From Dyella_B sp036746095 (GTDB taxonomy: Bacteria; Pseudomonadota; Gammaproteobacteria; Xanthomonadales; Rhodanobacteraceae), in assembly GCF_036746095.1 (NCBI RefSeq), contig NZ_DAIOEU010000008.1:57361-121360 (forward strand): a stretch of 64,000 nucleotides of DNA, read 5' to 3'. Under the pieces are notes generated by a model that was not told where the DNA came from, did no database searches, and saw only the letters and a list, made by a program, of their open reading frames with translations. Below, piece after piece: positions 62,352-64,000 of the stretch. Within the stretch, counting starts at the first letter, position 1. Each line of letters starts with the position of its first letter. The position numbers and the translations under genes are program-made.

Positions 62352-62677
62352 AGCGGCTCCTGTGCATGTACTGCAAACGGACACTTCGGGTCCGCGGATG
62401 GAGGACATCACTATTTTTTTCCGGCCAGTTACAGCAGCCCCAAAACAGGCACTTGCGTGCCCCTGATAGATCAGGAGATCTCCAAAGCGCGCATTCGTAT
62501 TAGCTGCAATAGCAACTTATCCTTCGCCGTATCCAGTGAAGGGCCTCCACAAGAAATCCTGCTCGAATTCAAGACAATTTCGTACGCACATGTTGAGGCC
62601 AAGCGCACAGCACACAGCGATACGGGGGCGTACAAAAGACAGCGGGAATCCTTTCGAAATAACGGAGGCATCTCGTT
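62352..62677. other. Gene-free stretch before the protease gene
   Basis: 326 bases. Only short frames; nothing recognised apart from the ribosome-binding site GGAGG at about 62663 for the protease gene. Confidence 0.45.
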
Positions 62678-63661
62678 ATGCACAAGGCATATCTTGCTTT
62701 ATTCGTCGCAGCGGCTTCAGCAACCGCGTTGCATGTCCGGGCAGAAACGCTCGCCGACGCACCCAATCCCCGCGCCGACACTCCTTACGAAGTCGTTCCC
62801 AGCCCGCCATGTCGCGAGAAGGAAATGGTTTGCCGCGATAAAGTCATCGATTTCTGGACTTCGGAAAAGATGAAGGCGGCTTGGCCCGCGGAAGATTTTC
62901 TTCCCCCGCAATATCCGATCGAGCCCGTTCTGGATCCAGACGCCGACCAGGCTGGCTACACGCTCGTCCATGCCCCTTACATGGATCGACCGCTATCCCG
63001 GTTCACCGGCATCCTGTTTTGGCGCAGCCATGATCCATTGGTTGGCGAGGAGCTGCGTCACTGCTCGGCCTCAGTGATTCATTCCAGCAGTCAAAATCTC
63101 ATCCTTACTGCCGCGCACTGCCTCTATGGCATCAAATGGCATGACATGTTGATGTTTGTGCCTGCCTTTGATGGAACGTACGACGCGCCACTGGGAAAAT
63201 GGCCGATTCGCATCGCTTTTATGCCTGGCATGGACGCCCCCGGCAACCCTCAAGCAGACATTGCCGTGGCTCGCGTGTATTCGCAGTCTTCAGGCGAAAC
63301 GCTTGAGAAGACAGTGGGCGGCGCGCTGCAACCGCTTGTGAACTCAGGGGAGCTGTTTCCGCTGGTCAGAGACGTAGGCTATCCGTCGAAAGCGATCTCA
63401 GGTGACGGCCCCTATCACTTTGCGGAACAACGTCAATGCGACAGCCACACGGACCGCGGAGGGCAATACAACAACTTGGTGCTGCTCAATTGCTCGCCGC
63501 AACCAGGTAATAGTGGCGGCCCTATCGTCGCCATCTATAGCGCGCCCGTGGAGGTGGTGGGCGTCTTCGCTAAAACCACTCCGATCAGCGGACAACCCCG
63601 GTTGCTGCCCGAAACGTTTGTTCCCATGTATAAAATTGCCGATTCGCTCTCGCCTGAATAA
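62678..63661 (+). CDS. Secreted trypsin-like serine protease (S1 family)
   Basis: 327 residues with a signal peptide (AYLALFVAAASATALHVRAE). The catalytic triad is visible: His in LILTAAHCLYG, Asp in QADIAVARVYS and Ser in PQPGNSGGPIVAIYS. A pro-region of about 90 residues with two Cys (PCREKEMVCRDK) precedes the domain. A GGAGG lies ten bases before the ATG. It is likely an extracellular or periplasmic glutamyl-/trypsin-like endopeptidase. Confidence 0.88.
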   Translation: MHKAYLALFVAAASATALHVRAETLADAPNPRADTPYEVVPSPPCREKEMVCRDKVIDFWTSEKMKAAWPAEDFLPPQYPIEPVLDPDADQAGYTLVHAPYMDRPLSRFTGILFWRSHDPLVGEELRHCSASVIHSSSQNLILTAAHCLYGIKWHDMLMFVPAFDGTYDAPLGKWPIRIAFMPGMDAPGNPQADIAVARVYSQSSGETLEKTVGGALQPLVNSGELFPLVRDVGYPSKAISGDGPYHFAEQRQCDSHTDRGGQYNNLVLLNCSPQPGNSGGPIVAIYSAPVEVVGVFAKTTPISGQPRLLPETFVPMYKIADSLSPE

Positions 63662-63745
63662 AAGGCGGGTCGCAGCCTGAGTTATCCCACGTGTGTTCTC
63701 CTATCGAAGGCGAGACTCAAAAATCGCCATATCCCATACGGCCGT

Positions 63746-64000
63746 CATTCCCGCGAAAGCGCATTGCTGTCCGGGGAAAATGAAGTTCTTCAGAAATGCG
63801 CGGGCATAGCACCCGGCATCAAAAAATTTCCATGGAAATTCAGTGCCATCAACTCGTCATTCCAGCGAAAGCTGGAATCCAGTGCCTTTGCAGATTTTCA
63901 AGTCGCTGGATTCCAGCTTTCGCTGGAATGACGTCGTTTTAGCTTTCCCGCAAGAACGGCGAAAAATTTCTCCGGACAGCAGTGCGCGAAAGCGGGAATG
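63746..64000. repeat. Outer palindromic element, right arm at the window edge
   Basis: The left arm at 63746-63780 (CATTCCCGCGAAAGCGCATT then GCTGTCCGGGGAAAA) is mirrored by 63965-64000 (TTTCTCCGGACAGCAGTGCG then CGAAAGCGGGAATG). The two ends agree except in the palindromic core. Between them lie a 16-bp palindrome (AATTTCCATGGAAATT, 63825-63840) and a complete inner element at 63855-63933. Confidence 0.7.
63855..63933. repeat. Inner double-palindrome repeat, copy F (short form)
   Basis: CGTCATTCCAGCGAAAGCTG at the left, inverted partner ending TTTCGCTGGAATGACG at the right, inner CCAGTG/CGCTGG arms. At 79 bp it lacks the GTGCG.AGCAC arms of the longer copies and uses CCAGC in place of CCGGC. 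Confidence 0.8.

Overview
The window reads as chromosome of a GC-rich gammaproteobacterium of the order Lysobacterales (Xanthomonadales), most likely Rhodanobacteraceae (Dyella, Luteibacter or Rhodanobacter type). This placement is an inference from the housekeeping proteins, a probable XAC0095-family protein, the TonB-dependent uptake style and many REP-like palindromes. No rRNA, tRNA, CRISPR array or prophage was recognised.

0-20 kb is mostly core genome. It holds a glutaredoxin start, a BepA-like protease, a phosphate block (phoB-phoR, ppk, ppx, with a candidate Pho box before phoB), a periplasmic cyclophilin overlapping lpxH, an SRPBCC-GST fusion, mdh, a class I aminotransferase, small stress or envelope proteins, a cytoplasmic cyclophilin, a 3-hydroxybutyrate oligomer hydrolase and typA. 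A frameshifted LuxR-type helix-turn-helix remnant lies at about 17.0 kb.

20-35.4 kb is a carbohydrate-use locus: an OprB porin, a GH35 beta-galactosidase, a clan GH-D glycosidase and a TonB-dependent receptor, followed by a tagatose-6-phosphate type pathway (AgaS-like SIS protein, two PfkB kinases, a class I aldolase, an amidohydrolase and a DeoR/AgaR-type regulator). A tandem 10-bp repeat in the divergent promoter is a good operator candidate. Together the genes suggest release, uptake and catabolism of galactose or galactosamine units, with a non-standard deacetylation step or none.

35.4-41.3 kb begins with a small GIY-YIG nuclease gene tightly bracketed by two copies of a ~120-bp double palindrome that recurs through the window. 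It continues with a methyltransferase, a DUF1800/DUF1501 pair, a DUF1579 protein and a PadR/HAAS pair.

41.3-51 kb is an accessory block with lower GC and orphan genes: small membrane proteins, an alpha/beta hydrolase, an IS1182-type transposase remnant, a QseBC-like two-component system with a hydrolase and cytochrome b561, a pentapeptide-repeat protein and a SMI1/KNR4 protein. It is dotted with a short GTCYGCTTCGGGT repeat, and related 18-bp motifs occur near both ends.

51-64 kb carries a secreted LamG-like protein, a phytanoyl-CoA dioxygenase-like enzyme, a LytS/LytTR two-component pair, a GT39-like membrane glycosyltransferase, a TetR/DUF308 divergent pair with a clear operator, an AraC/SDR divergent pair, a secreted trypsin-like protease, and a palindromic element nested inside another at the right edge.
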